37,310 nt of DNA from Hyphomicrobiales bacterium (GTDB taxonomy: Bacteria; Pseudomonadota; Alphaproteobacteria; Rhizobiales; Xanthobacteraceae), in contig JAJPKK010000259.1 of the NCBI GenBank assembly GCA_021323775.1, positions 1 to 37,310 of the forward strand, read 5' to 3'. The position numbers and the translations under genes were made by a program. Every line of letters starts with the position of its first letter. The stretch's first letter is position 1. The notes beneath the pieces are model-generated. The model worked only from the letters and a program-made list of their open reading frames with translations. It ran no database searches and had not been told where the DNA came from. This document shows, piece after piece, positions 1-8,824 of this stretch.

Positions 1-120
1 GCGATATTCCCGGTGATGCCGTAGCAGGCGTAATGGCCTGCGAGCCTGGCGGACAGCCGTCCCGCTGGTCCGCCAACGGCTGATGGCGGTTGTGCCGACA
101 CCAGTCGTTGATCGCGGCCG
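1..120 (-). pseudogene. Group II intron reverse transcriptase/maturase, C-terminal relic with a frameshift
   Basis: Read on the minus strand, this edge stretch gives NDWCRHNRHQPLADQRD in one frame and then RLSARLAGHYACYGITGN in the next. Together they resemble the extreme C-terminus of group II intron maturases, where a W-rich helix is followed by RGHYAYYGITGN. The frames change near 58-62, where restoring one base (GAC-CGG-CTG instead of GACGGCTG) would join them. The rest of the gene would lie beyond base 1. No maturase-like sequence is visible further upstream on the minus strand (about 120-200), so this is a decayed fragment. What is seen is the motif and the frame break; the family call comes from memory of the motif. 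Confidence 0.5.
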
Positions 121-350
121 GGACAATTCTGGACAAGCCCATCCATGACTCCGGAGCATGGTTCAGCCTGACCCGGACAGGCTCTAGTCGTCCGCGAAAA
201 ATCGACGCGTAGAGTGCTCGCTTATCTCATATCAGGGCGGTCGTGGCGCGAACGATACAGAATCGAAGCGAGAACGGACCGGAATCGAAAGCTTGATCGC
301 CACGGCTCCGCCGGGCGGTGGAAGAATCCGATGCCTCCGGCAGTTTGCAA

Positions 351-450
351 GGAATTTGCAACAATTCGCGCAAAACCTCAAAACCTTGCAAATTTTATCC
401 CGCGATTTGCGACGATTCGCGAGTCTGCTCAACACCTTGGGAATTTTTCA
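351..450. repeat. Degenerate tandem repeat, about two 50-bp units
   Basis: Two consecutive units of about 50 bp align: one at about 351-400 and one at about 401-450. Both follow the pattern ATTTGC-AC-ATTCGCG, then CTCAA-ACCTTG, then AATTTT. The stretch is clearly more AT-rich than its surroundings and lies just downstream of gcvH on the minus strand. Its role is unknown. It has no hairpin with a T-run, so it is not an obvious terminator. Confidence 0.45.
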
Positions 451-461
451 CGGACGACGTG

Positions 462-836
462 CTACTGGCTCTCGGCCGCCGTCAGCGCATCGTAGGCTTT
501 TTCGTCCAGAAGCGCGTCGACCTCCGCAACGTCGGCCGGCTTCATTTTGAAAAGCCAGCCTTCGCCGGTCGGCTCACCATTGACGAGGCCGGGCTGCTCG
601 GCAAGCTTGTCGTTGACCGCAATCACTTCGCCCGCAACCGGCGCATAAACGTCAGCGGCCGCTTTCACGGATTCGACGGTTGCGGCGACCGCGCCCTTGG
701 CGAACGTCGCTCCGACGCTCGGCAATTCGACGAAGACGAGATCGCCAAGCTTCTCCTGCGCGAAAGCAGTGATCCCTACGGTGGCGATGTCGCCGTCCAT
801 GCGCAGCCACTCGTGATCCTTGGTAAATTTGAGCAT
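462..836 (-). CDS. gcvH: Glycine cleavage system H protein
   Basis: Lipoyl carrier protein that shuttles the methylamine group from the P protein to the T protein in the cytoplasm. The product is 124 aa, close to the family's usual 120-130. It opens with the typical FTKDHEWLR segment and carries the lipoylation motif ESVKAA, with the lipoyl lysine at about residue 58, followed by the conserved YAPVAGEV. The start at 836 was chosen because GGAGGCGGCG precedes that ATG directly; the ATG 12 bases upstream lies within that ribosome binding site. It is the last gene of the gcvPA-gcvPB-gcvT-gcvH run, 17 bases after gcvT, so it is almost certainly co-transcribed. Confidence 0.97.
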   Translation of the reverse strand: MLKFTKDHEWLRMDGDIATVGITAFAQEKLGDLVFVELPSVGATFAKGAVAATVESVKAAADVYAPVAGEVIAVNDKLAEQPGLVNGEPTGEGWLFKMKPADVAEVDALLDEKAYDALTAAESQ

Positions 837-853
837 CGCCGCCTCCAAAGCTC

Positions 854-2041
854 CTATCGATGTTTATAACGCGCTGGCACGAATGGCAGCTTCGAAACGA
901 TCAGGCCGAGCCGCCTGCCGCGGAGTTCCGTAAAGACCCGCGTGCTTGGCGCGGCCGCGTCGGGCGGCACATATCCCATGGCGACAGGGAGATTGAGGCT
1001 CACGGCGAATCCGCCGGACGTCACCACGCCGACCGGCGCAGCGTCGCCTTCGTTACGGAATACCGGCGCGCCGGCGCGTACCGGCGCCCGCCCTTCCGGC
1101 CGCAACCCCACGCGCAGACGGGTAATCCCCACCCTACCCTCCCCCGCATGCGGGGGAGGGTAGGGTGGGGGCAGCTGCCCGAGGATCACTTCGGCTCCCG
1201 GAAACCCCCCGGCGCGCTCGCCGCCAGGGCGGCGAGCCTTGCCGATCGTCCACTCGAGGGCTGCCTCAACAGGCGTTGTCGTTTCATCAAGGTCGGCGCC
1301 GTAGAGGCAAAGGCCCGCCTCAAGCCGCAGGCTGTCGCGCGCGCCAAGCCCGACCGGCGCGACCGCAGGGTTGCGCAACAGCGCATTCCACAGCGGCTCG
1401 GCCGCCTCCGCCGGCACGCTGATCTCGAAGCCGTCCTCGCCCGTGTAGCCGGAGCGCGACACGAAGCACGTCGCGCCCATGAGCGTGACGACGCCCGCAT
1501 CCATGAAACGCAATGCCTGCACGTCGCGCGCAAACGGCGCCAGAACTGCTTCCGCCAAAGGTCCCTGCAGCGCAAGGAGGGCCCGATCATTCAGCGGCTC
1601 GACTACGCAGGATTGGGACAGATGAGATCGCAGATGGCTTTCGTCAAAAGCCTTGCGGGCTGCATTGACGACCAGCATCAGATGATCGCCGTGATTCGAC
1701 ACCATCAGGTCATCGAGAATGCCGCCCGCGCTGTTGGTCAACACCGCATAACGCTGCCGCCCCGCCGCAACTCCCAGTATGTCGCCCGGCAGCAAGGCTT
1801 CGAGCGCCTGCGCCGCGTCCACGACGCGGCCGGAGCGCGGACGCAGCGCGATCTGCCCCATGTGCGAGACGTCGAACAGACCGGCGGCTGCGCGCGTGTG
1901 CAGGTGCTCCTTGATGATGCCGGAAGCATATTGCACCGGCATGTCATAACCTGCGAACGGCACCATGCGCCCGCCGAGGCGCAGGTGCAGTGCATGAAGC
2001 GGCGTGCGCTTGAGTTCGCCCGTCGGCGCCGGCTCACTCAT
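854..2041 (-). CDS. gcvT: Glycine cleavage system T protein (aminomethyltransferase) with an in-frame palindrome insertion
   Basis: Transfers the one-carbon unit from the aminomethyl-lipoyl H protein to tetrahydrofolate and releases ammonia. The N-terminus ([26 protein letters not shown]) and FDVSHMGQ are typical of GcvT, as are [10 protein letters not shown] and [18 protein letters not shown]. The start at 2041 has GGAGACGGCGGG upstream and overlaps the end of gcvPB by 8 bases. The product is 395 aa, somewhat longer than usual. The excess is explained by an insertion near residues 290-305 reading [16 protein letters not shown], encoded by a 44-bp perfect palindrome, just before the normal [15 protein letters not shown] segment. 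The frame stays open through it, so the protein is probably still made. Whether it remains fully active is inference. Confidence 0.95.
   Translation of the reverse strand: MSEPAPTGELKRTPLHALHLRLGGRMVPFAGYDMPVQYASGIIKEHLHTRAAAGLFDVSHMGQIALRPRSGRVVDAAQALEALLPGDILGVAAGRQRYAVLTNSAGGILDDLMVSNHGDHLMLVVNAARKAFDESHLRSHLSQSCVVEPLNDRALLALQGPLAEAVLAPFARDVQALRFMDAGVVTLMGATCFVSRSGYTGEDGFEISVPAEAAEPLWNALLRNPAVAPVGLGARDSLRLEAGLCLYGADLDETTTPVEAALEWTIGKARRPGGERAGGFPGAEVILGQLPPPYPPPHAGEGRVGITRLRVGLRPEGRAPVRAGAPVFRNEGDAAPVGVVTSGGFAVSLNLPVAMGYVPPDAAAPSTRVFTELRGRRLGLIVSKLPFVPARYKHR
1127..1170. repeat. 44-bp perfect palindrome (REP-like) inside gcvT
   Basis: The left arm (1127-1148) is the exact reverse complement of the right arm (1149-1170), centred on GCATGC. 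The core CTCCCCCGC/GCGGGGGAG recurs, less perfectly, at 2056-2109, 5417-5479 and 22805-22845 in this window, outside or at the edges of genes. Here it lies within the coding part of gcvT and keeps the frame. Confidence 0.95.
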
Positions 2042-3566
2042 CCCGCCGTCTCCTTCCCCCTCCCGGCCCACTGCCCTCCCCCGCTTGCGGGGCAGGGCCA
2101 GGGAGGGGGCCGAGGGAGAGGGCGGCGCGGTCAGACAGCACCAGTTCGCGCGCGGCCTTGACCTCGTCCAAGCGTCTGACCGGCGTCCGATGCGGAGCGG
2201 CCTTGACCTGCGCGGGATCGCTGCGGGCCTCTTTCGTGATCGCCGTCATCGCCTCAACAAAGGCGTCGAGAGTCGGCTTCGATTCCGTCTCCGTCGGCTC
2301 GATCATCAAGGCTTCCGGCACAATCAGCGGAAAGTAGTTGGTGGGGGGATGAAAGCCGTAATCGAGAAGGCGCTTGCTGACGTCGAGCGCTCGCACCCCG
2401 GCGCCGTCGACTGCGCCCCTGCACACGAACTCATGCATATTGATGCGCTCGAACGGCACCTTGAAAGCATCGCGCAGCTTAACGCGGAGGTAGTTGGCGT
2501 TGAGCACCGCATGCTCGGAATTCGCCCGCAGACCCGCCGCGCCATGCTGGCGAATATACGCATAGGCGCGAACAAACATCCCGAAATTTCCGCAAAAAGG
2601 CGATACGCGCCCGATCGATTTCACAGGCATTGCCAAGCGATAGCGCGGGCCGTTCGGATCGTTCGCCATTTCCACGACGGGCCCGGGAAGGAAGTCTCTC
2701 AGCCGCGCCGAGGCGCCGACCGGTCCCGAGCCGGGACCGCCGCCGCCATGCGGCGTGGAGAAAGTTTTGTGCAGATTATAGTGCATCACGTCAAAGCCGA
2801 GATCGCCGGGACGCACGATGCCGACGACAGCGTTGAGGTTGGCGCCGTCGCCGTAGACAAGCCCGCCACACGCATGCACGAGCTCCACGACCTCTCCGAT
2901 GCGCTCCTCGAAAAGGCCGAGCGTGTTCGGGTTGGTGATCATGATGCCGGCAAGCGTGTCGTTGCAGGCCGCCCGCACAGCCTCCAGGTCAATGTTGCCG
3001 CGCCCGTTGGAAGGAACCTCGACCGCCGTGAAACCCGCCATCGTGGTCGAAGCCGGGTTGGTTCCGTGGGCAGAATCCGGAATGATGATGCGGGTCCGTT
3101 TGATGTCGCCGCGCTCGCGATGAAAGGCGCGCATCATCAGGAGACCGGTGAATTCGCCGTGCGCGCCGGCGCTGGGCTGAAGCGAAACGCCGGCGAAGCC
3201 GCCGATCTCCGCGAGCCACCGCTGCAGCTCGAACATCAGCGCAAGATTGCCCTGCACGGTTTCTTGAGGTTGCAACGGGTGCGCCTCGGAGAAGCCCGGC
3301 ATTCGCGCGATCGCTTCGTTGACTTTCGGGTTGAACTTCATGGTGCAGGAGCCGAGCGGATAAAAGCCCGAATCCACGCCGAAATTGCGTTGCGACAAAG
3401 CGAGGTAGTGGCGCACCACATCGAGCTGCGACAGCTCGGGCAAACCGCAATCCGCGCGCACTTCCTCCGCTGGGAGATCGCTCGCGGGCACGTCGCTCGC
3501 CGGCAGGTCCATTCCGGCGCGTCCGGGCGCGCTCAGCTCATAGACGGTCGCTATTGTGTCGTGCAT
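2034..3566 (-). CDS. gcvPB: Glycine dehydrogenase (decarboxylating) subunit 2
   Basis: C-terminal half of the pyridoxal-phosphate-dependent P protein; with GcvPA it decarboxylates glycine and loads the aminomethyl group on GcvH. The product is 510 aa. It contains [24 protein letters not shown] and the PLP lysine in [16 protein letters not shown] (about K267). The start at 3566 shares its A with the TGA of gcvPA (TGATG), which indicates translational coupling. The last 20 or so residues ([19 protein letters not shown] region) are not family-like and are encoded by an imperfect CCCTCCCCCGC palindrome at 2056-2109, so the native C-terminus has been extended or replaced. The stop overlaps the gcvT start. 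Confidence 0.96.
   Translation of the reverse strand: MHDTIATVYELSAPGRAGMDLPASDVPASDLPAEEVRADCGLPELSQLDVVRHYLALSQRNFGVDSGFYPLGSCTMKFNPKVNEAIARMPGFSEAHPLQPQETVQGNLALMFELQRWLAEIGGFAGVSLQPSAGAHGEFTGLLMMRAFHRERGDIKRTRIIIPDSAHGTNPASTTMAGFTAVEVPSNGRGNIDLEAVRAACNDTLAGIMITNPNTLGLFEERIGEVVELVHACGGLVYGDGANLNAVVGIVRPGDLGFDVMHYNLHKTFSTPHGGGGPGSGPVGASARLRDFLPGPVVEMANDPNGPRYRLAMPVKSIGRVSPFCGNFGMFVRAYAYIRQHGAAGLRANSEHAVLNANYLRVKLRDAFKVPFERINMHEFVCRGAVDGAGVRALDVSKRLLDYGFHPPTNYFPLIVPEALMIEPTETESKPTLDAFVEAMTAITKEARSDPAQVKAAPHRTPVRRLDEVKAARELVLSDRAALSLGPLPGPAPQAGEGSGPGGGRRRRDE
2056..2109. repeat. Imperfect REP-like palindrome forming the gcvPB tail
   Basis: The left side begins CCCCCTCCCGGCCC and continues to CCCTCCCCCGC. 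The right side is GCGGGGCAGGGCCAGGGAGGGGG. The arms are complementary with a few mismatches around a TT centre. It is the same core as the palindrome in gcvT. It lies at the gcvPB-gcvT junction, is translated as the end of GcvPB, and sits just 5' of the gcvT ribosome binding site, so its hairpin could affect gcvT translation. Confidence 0.85.
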
Positions 3567-4921
3567 CAGGCCGTAACCTTTCCAAGCGCCATCGCCAACT
3601 GATCGATGCTGGCGCGGGTGTTGAGTTCTGTCACCGCGATCAGCATATGGTCTTTCAGGTGCGGATAGTCGCCGCCGAGATCGTAGCCGCCGATGATTCC
3701 ATATTGCTCGCGCAGGCGCGCATTGATCTCGGCCGCCGGCCCCGGCAGGCGCACCACGAATTCCTTGAAGAACGGCTGCGTCGGCGCCTGCGGATTGACA
3801 GCAAATCCTTTCAGCTTCCCGATCTCCGCCGCGGCATAGTGGCTCTTGTGGTAGCAAAGCTCGGCGACCTCTCTCAGGCCGCGCTTGCCCATCGTCGCGA
3901 GATAGACCGCGGCGGCGACCGCGCACAGCGCGGAATTGGTGCAGATGTTGCTGGTCGCTTTGGCGCGGCGAATGTGCTGCTCGCGGGTGGCAAGCGTCAG
4001 CACATAGCCGCGGCGGCCATCGGCATCGACCGTCTCGCCGACCAGATGGCCGGACAGCCGCCGCACATGCGCCATGCGCGCAGCAAAGATTCCAAGATGC
4101 GGCCCGCCGAAATTGGGCGGAATGCCGAGCGGCTGGCCTTCCGCAGCGACGACGTCCACCCCATACGCGCCGGGCGGCCGGAACAGGCCGAGGGAGATCG
4201 GATCCGCGACGACGATAAAGAGGCCGCCGGCGCGATGGATCGCATCGGCCAGGCCCTCGATCGGTTCCCATTGGCCGAAGAAATTGGGATTCTGGATGAC
4301 GAGCGCCGCCGTATCCGGGCCGATCAGCGCTTTAAGCCGCGCCACGTCGGCCGTCCCATCGTCGTCGCCGACCACAATCCCGGCATGTGCGCCGCCGAGA
4401 TATGTTTTCACTACCTCTCGGTATTGCGGGTGGACGGCGGGCGATATCACGACCTTTCTGCGCTTGCCCGACGCCGCGTTGAGCGCCAGCAGGACAGCCT
4501 CGGCCGTTGCGGTTGCGCCGTTATAGTGGCTGGCGCTGCTCACCTCCATGCCAGTGAGCCGGCAGATCATGCTTTGGTACTCAAATAGCGCTTGCAGCAT
4601 CCCCTGGCTGACCTCGGGCTGGTACTGCGTGTAGGAGGTGTAGAACTCCCCCCGAGATAGAACGTAGTCGACAGTGCTCGGTCGAAAATGGTGGTAAACG
4701 CCGGCGCCGAGGAACGAACGCGCAGGGTCGGCAGGAAAATTCCCCGCTGCCTGCGCCTGCATCTCGCGCACAAGATCGAGTTCGGCAAGGCCCGGCGGAA
4801 GGTCCAGTTCCGGAAATCGAACTCGCGCCGGTACGGCCGCAAACAGATCCTCCACGCGGTCAACTCCGATCGCGGCAAGCATATCTCGCCGCTCGCGCTC
4901 GGTGTGAGGAACATAGCTCAT
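3566..4921 (-). CDS. gcvPA: Glycine dehydrogenase (decarboxylating) subunit 1
   Basis: N-terminal half of the glycine cleavage P protein. The product is 451 aa, normal for the split form. Family features include [18 protein letters not shown] at the N-terminus, [44 protein letters not shown] and [11 protein letters not shown]. The ATG at 4921 has GAGGA nine bases upstream and matches the family N-terminus; the open frame continues further upstream but that part is not family-like. It heads the gcvPA-gcvPB-gcvT-gcvH operon. Its leader (4922-5110) holds two short palindromes but no glycine riboswitch that I can recognise. Confidence 0.96.
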   Translation of the reverse strand: MSYVPHTERERRDMLAAIGVDRVEDLFAAVPARVRFPELDLPPGLAELDLVREMQAQAAGNFPADPARSFLGAGVYHHFRPSTVDYVLSRGEFYTSYTQYQPEVSQGMLQALFEYQSMICRLTGMEVSSASHYNGATATAEAVLLALNAASGKRRKVVISPAVHPQYREVVKTYLGGAHAGIVVGDDDGTADVARLKALIGPDTAALVIQNPNFFGQWEPIEGLADAIHRAGGLFIVVADPISLGLFRPPGAYGVDVVAAEGQPLGIPPNFGGPHLGIFAARMAHVRRLSGHLVGETVDADGRRGYVLTLATREQHIRRAKATSNICTNSALCAVAAAVYLATMGKRGLREVAELCYHKSHYAAAEIGKLKGFAVNPQAPTQPFFKEFVVRLPGPAAEINARLREQYGIIGGYDLGGDYPHLKDHMLIAVTELNTRASIDQLAMALGKVTA

Positions 4922-5009
4922 CGGACCATCCTCGTTCTCTCCGGTTCTCTCTGGAGGAGACCAGCTTTGGACATCGTGAAGAATAGCTCCTCGAAGATGA
5001 GTGTCATCA

Positions 5010-5105
5010 GCCCGGCTTGACCGGGCGATCCAATAACCTTCGGGGCTGCTTTTGAGACAACGGTCAAAGCCGATGGTTACAGGATGCCCCGCTTGAAGCG
5101 GGGCA
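5010..5105. repeat. Two short palindromes in the gcv leader
   Basis: The first, 5010-5026, is GCCCGG-CTTGA-CCGGGC. The second, 5085-5105, is TGCCCCGCTT-G-AAGCGGGGCA. Both resemble the GCCCGGTCAAGCCGGGC-type dispersed repeats common between genes in Bradyrhizobium relatives. They lie upstream of gcvPA on the minus strand, so they may be transcribed as leader hairpins. A regulatory role is not shown by the sequence. Confidence 0.6.
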
Positions 5106-6229
5106 CGACAGGCTCTCAATTCACTTATTCTCCGCGGTCTGCTTAAGGCCGGGTTTTGCCTAGCCCCCTCGGCGCAAGACGGCACTCAAGGCGAAGCGGC
5201 CCTGCGCTTATGGGACATGGCCAAGCGCGCTGCTTCCGGCGGCCAGCGGCCATTGCCTGGGTGGGTCTTTAGCCGATCATGACCTCGAAGCATTTGCGCG
5301 AGGTCATCTCAAGCGCTCCCTTGCCGCACCCGCGCCAAAATGATGCTGCGGAAAGAACGTAGCCCAAATGGAGAACAGCCGCGCCACATGCCATCTCCTC
5401 CTCAAAAGCGTCAAAAGCGGGGGAGGGCGAGGGAGGGGTTTACCTCGCGGCGCCAGCCCCCTCCCTGACCCTCCCCCGCTTGCGCGAGAGGAATTCTGCT
5501 GCGCCTCCGCGCAATAATTGAAAGCGATTATTTCGCGGACAACCCTTAGGAAAGCGGCAACATTAACTGAATCATTTCCGCTATTGCGAACCGGCGATGG
5601 TGGTTATCGCCACGACACGGTCATGTATCGAGCATATGGCGTCGCGGCATAACGACACTTTCGCCGCCAATCGTTCAAAGATCGACAGCGCCGTACTGAA
5701 ATACCACTTTCCCTGAGAACAGGGAAAATAACAGGGAATTTTAAAATCTGTTGCTATTGCGTGCTGTGATATCGTCTCCCCTGACAATGGAAACCATATC
5801 TATTATAGGGCCATCTGGAGTTTTGTCCACTTTCGGTTGTTTTCTGGTTGGCGGATGAAGTGAAGCAGTTATTGTTGCGGCTGTCCTCAGAGCGCCAGAA
5901 CGGCCTCCGTCGCGACAGAGACGAAGGCCGCTCCAGTCGGCGTGCCGGCTTGTCATGTTATTCTGTCGCGGCCCGCCAGCTTCTCGATCAATCAAAGAGC
6001 CGTCTTGATCGAAATTTCGGTTAAAGTGGGATCATGTGCAGCGTTGACCAAGGCGAAGCACGCCCCATCCCCGACCGCGTGAGCCCATCACGACGAGCGC
6101 CTCTTTGCTCAGGCTGCCCCGACTTCCCCGGAACCTGCTCAAGCCTCCCGTCGCCCGCATTGCGCTTGTCAGGGCGGCTCGGCATTTCACTAACCGTCAT
6201 CCAGCGCGCATGTTCCTCTGGAACAGCCG
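5106..6229. other. Long intergenic stretch without a supportable gene
   Basis: This is the largest gap in the window. It holds a 9-bp-arm hairpin at 5279-5307 (ATGACCTCG/CGAGGTCAT), a long REP-like inverted repeat at 5417-5479, and an AT-richer part (5500-5850) with the repeated phrase ACAGGGAA near 5715-5740. It also holds GACGAAGGCCGCTCCAGTCGGCGTGC near 5920-5945, which I recall as a dispersed relic sequence in related genomes. Open frames at 5581-5787, 5741-5995 and 6021-6245 (minus) lack a ribosome binding site and family features, so I do not call them. Confidence 0.5.
5417..5479. repeat. REP-like inverted repeat
   Basis: The arms are GCGGGGGAGGG-CG-AGGGAGGGG (from 5417) and CCCCTCCCT-GA-CCCTCCCCCGC (to 5479). 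They are separated by about 18 bases, giving a stem of about 20 bp. It has the same core as the palindromes in gcvT and gcvPB but here in the tail-to-tail intergenic orientation. There is no T-run, so it is not a classical terminator. Confidence 0.85.
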
Positions 6230-6613
6230 CTACCGCGGCGGACACGGACCCCGATAGGGTGCAACCGCAACGCTGTCACTCCCGTTTTGCCGGCAAATGG
6301 CGACTCGTTCCCGGGTCACCACCGGGTCGAGCGAATAGGAGCGCATGCTGTAGACGCCGATCGAATTGAAGTAGTGACAGAACGGCAGCACAGTGGTGAT
6401 GCGATCAACGAACCACTCTGTTCCCGATTGGTAAGGCGGGCCGTCGCTCTGGCTCAACACTTCGCGCTCCGGAACCACGCTCCAGCCGGGGTCTGTGACG
6501 GGATCGCATTTATGCTCGGCCGCGACCGCCGCATTTGAACTGGCGGACACCGCAAGGGCCGCAACCGCCACCGCGATCAGTTTAAGAGGAAGCAAATCTA
6601 TTGTGCCGGTCAC
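6230..6613 (-). CDS. Small secreted protein of unknown function
   Basis: The 127-aa product begins with a hydrophobic stretch (about residues 8-32, ending SNAAVAA) that looks like a Sec signal peptide. A mature part of about 95 residues with four cysteines (in EHKCDP, LPFCHYF, AICRQNG and GPCPPR) follows. This suggests a small disulfide-bonded periplasmic protein. It starts with GTG in a GTGA overlap with the stop of the preceding gene at 6610, so the two are translationally coupled. I recognise no family. Existence is supported mainly by the coupling and the signal peptide. Confidence 0.6.
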   Translation of the reverse strand: MTGTIDLLPLKLIAVAVAALAVSASSNAAVAAEHKCDPVTDPGWSVVPEREVLSQSDGPPYQSGTEWFVDRITTVLPFCHYFNSIGVYSMRSYSLDPVVTRERVAICRQNGSDSVAVAPYRGPCPPR

Positions 6614-7005
6614 TTGCTGCTCTTATGGCGGCTCTGAATATCACGCTTCATTTGCTCGTTGAGCTTCTTAAAGTCCTCGACCAATTGAGCGCATACGCGC
6701 TTTGCGGCTTCACAACGGACCTGCATAGTAAGGTAGATAGCGCCTCCAACTTCTGTTGGGGTTCGCCTCATCGCCGCGGGGTACGCTGGATGGGTGTTCG
6801 GTGTGAATGACCAAAGGCCGTAATGTGGACCTTCGCGGACGTCGACTATGACCCAACCTGCTTGCGTGGAGAATTTCGCAGTGGGGTCCTTGCGAAGCGC
6901 CGCAAGAGCGTCCGCGACAGTGCGGTAGCCAATTGAACCGGGCTCCTGCGCCGAGGCTGAAGCGCATGTGAGGAGAACGATTGCAGATAAAGCGATGGCC
7001 TTCAT
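6610..7005 (-). CDS. Small secreted protein of unknown function
   Basis: The 131-aa product has a clear Sec signal peptide (MKAIALSAIVLLTCASASAQ, cleavage probably after AQ). The mature domain contains the phrases YRTVADALAALRKDP, GWVIVDVREGPHYGLWSFTP and HPAYPAAMRRT, and ends in a charged helix. I recall similar proteins with the pattern of 'TV..AL..L......' then 'GW...D......LWSF.P..HPAYP', but with no known function. The start at 7005 was chosen because GAGGG lies upstream and the signal peptide begins there; a GTG at 7035 is the alternative. It is the first gene of a two-gene unit with the one ending at 6230. Confidence 0.75.
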   Translation of the reverse strand: MKAIALSAIVLLTCASASAQEPGSIGYRTVADALAALRKDPTAKFSTQAGWVIVDVREGPHYGLWSFTPNTHPAYPAAMRRTPTEVGGAIYLTMQVRCEAAKRVCAQLVEDFKKLNEQMKRDIQSRHKSSK

Positions 7006-7125
7006 GCGCGCCCTCAATTTTGGATTCGGTGGCACAGGTCGGCCGCAAAAGCAATCAGGCGCTGCGCCTTGACCCAGCCTCTGGCAAAGTCAAGACTATT
7101 GCCTCGGAATCGAGCGGGAGGAAAC

Positions 7126-8790
7126 ATGGGCAAGAACGCCACCGATCATGACAGGGCCGCCTTGGGCGAGGTCAGCCGGCGCGCCTTCCTATCGACCAGT
7201 GCGGCCGGCATCGCCGTGGCCGCGGCCGGCGCCCCGCACGCGAATGCCCAAAGCGCATCGCAGCGCAAGTGGGATCGCTCGGCGGATGTGGTGGTGATCG
7301 GGGCGGGCGTCGCCGGGCTGCCGGCGGCCATCACGGCGCGCGACCACGGGGTCTCCGTCATCGTCGTCGACGAGAACTACGATATCGGGGGCCGCGGCAT
7401 CCTCAGCGGCGGCCGCGTGCATCTCGGCGGCGGCCATGCCCTGCAGCAGAAGGCCGGCATCAAGGATTCGCCCGATCAGATTTTTGCCGACTGGACGCGC
7501 CACGACACTCTTGATGCGCGCTATAACGACCGCGATCTGGTGCGGGTGTTTGCCGACGAGAATGTCCCGACCTTCAATTTTCTCATCGAGAACGGCGTCA
7601 AGTTCAACGAGCGGCCGATCGGCCCTGAGCGCGCTTCGACAGTGCCGCGCACGTTCGTGACAGTCGAGTGGCCGATCGCGAGCCAGCTGATTGCGCCGGG
7701 CCGCGGCCGCAACGGTTCAGGTCTCGTTCGCCAGCTTGAGGTCGCCGCGCGGCAGAAGGGCGCGGAAATTCTGCTTCAGCACGAGATGAAGAGCATCATC
7801 CGGGAGCAGGGCCGTTCCGGGAAGGTGCTGGGCATCACAGCAAGCCACGACGGCGCGATCATCAATATCGAGGCGCGCAAGGGCGTCATCATCGCGACCG
7901 GCGGCCATACCGGCAACGTAAATTTCCGCCGCACCTTCGATCCGCGCTTGACCGAGGAGTACCAGCAGGCTTGCATGCCGTACGTCCACCAGGGCGCCGA
8001 CGGCGAGCTTGCCGCCATGGAGATCGGGGCGTCGCTCTGGGCGACAGCCAACCAGACCGCGGAGGCAGGGGCGGCCATCACCAAGACCCGCCATATCGGC
8101 TGCCGCTGGGGCTACGCCACATTGGTGTATCAACCTGAAAGCCCGATGTTCCACCTCGCCAAGGCGACCGGCCTCACGGTGCAAGACTGGCAGGATGTCA
8201 TCTTCGTGAATCAGGCCGGCCGGCGGTTCTGGAACGAGGCGGACGGCTCGTATAAGTTCTTCGCCGCCGCCATGGCGTCCAGCGGCGAGCCCGGAAAGCT
8301 CAACGGCGGCGGGCCGATCTGGGCGATCTTCGATGCCGATGCGGCGGCGCGCGAGAAGTGGAACCCAAAGCCGCCCAACGTCGATCCCGACGGCTTCTTC
8401 TTCAGCGCCGACACCATCGGCGAACTCGCAGGCAAGATCCGCAATCCGTATCAGAAACAGCAGATGTCGGGCGCAGTGCTCCAGGAAACCGTGAGCCGAT
8501 ACAACAGCTTCGTCGCCGCCGGCGTCGATCAGGACTTCAAGAAGCCGACCCCGACGTACAAGATCGAGACGCCGCCTTTCTATGCGGCGTGGTCGACGCC
8601 GATCCTGCACGACACGCTCACGGGACTGCGCACGACGCCCAACGCCGAGGTGGTCGACATACATGGTGAGGTTATCCCGGGCCTCTATTGCGCCGGCGAA
8701 TCCCAGGGCGGGTTCGCTCAGCATGGTCTCGCACGCTGCCTGGTGTTCGGGCGCATCGCCGGCCGCCACGCTGCGAAACGCAGCGCATGA
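7126..8790 (+). CDS. Tat-exported FAD-dependent oxidoreductase (fumarate reductase/3-ketosteroid dehydrogenase-like)
   Basis: The 554-aa flavoprotein starts at the ATG preceded by GGGAGGAAAC. A twin-arginine signal (SRRAFLS, residues about 17-23, then a hydrophobic run ending ANAQ) predicts export of the folded, cofactor-loaded enzyme. The FAD-binding Rossmann motif VVVIGAGVAGLPAA is at about residues 55-68, followed by DENYDIGGRG. The C-terminus GLYCAGESQGGFAQHGLARCLVFGRIAGRHAA is the second FAD contact of the FAD_binding_2 family. The family reduces or dehydrogenates carbon-carbon bonds of acids and steroids; the substrate here is not evident. It is followed after 34 bases by an Ig-like protein, probably in the same transcript. 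Confidence 0.9.
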   Translation: MGKNATDHDRAALGEVSRRAFLSTSAAGIAVAAAGAPHANAQSASQRKWDRSADVVVIGAGVAGLPAAITARDHGVSVIVVDENYDIGGRGILSGGRVHLGGGHALQQKAGIKDSPDQIFADWTRHDTLDARYNDRDLVRVFADENVPTFNFLIENGVKFNERPIGPERASTVPRTFVTVEWPIASQLIAPGRGRNGSGLVRQLEVAARQKGAEILLQHEMKSIIREQGRSGKVLGITASHDGAIINIEARKGVIIATGGHTGNVNFRRTFDPRLTEEYQQACMPYVHQGADGELAAMEIGASLWATANQTAEAGAAITKTRHIGCRWGYATLVYQPESPMFHLAKATGLTVQDWQDVIFVNQAGRRFWNEADGSYKFFAAAMASSGEPGKLNGGGPIWAIFDADAAAREKWNPKPPNVDPDGFFFSADTIGELAGKIRNPYQKQQMSGAVLQETVSRYNSFVAAGVDQDFKKPTPTYKIETPPFYAAWSTPILHDTLTGLRTTPNAEVVDIHGEVIPGLYCAGESQGGFAQHGLARCLVFGRIAGRHAAKRSA

Positions 8791-8824
8791 GAGCGCCGCG
8801 CGACCTTGAGACGGGACCGCGCGC

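Noticed and set aside
2004-3602. 532-codon plus-strand open frame opposite gcvPB
   Set aside because: Antisense shadow of a well-recognised gene; no domain seen.
4922-5200. Glycine riboswitch upstream of gcvPA
   Set aside because: The leader lacks the conserved aptamer phrases I would expect; only two dispersed-type palindromes are visible. A covariance-model search would settle it.
5417-5479. CRISPR-like or terminator reading of the repeat
   Set aside because: Only one inverted pair, no spacer-repeat regularity and no T-run.
5581-5995. Two small minus-strand ORFs in the long gap
   Set aside because: No ribosome binding site and sequence resembling dispersed relics; not supportable as genes.
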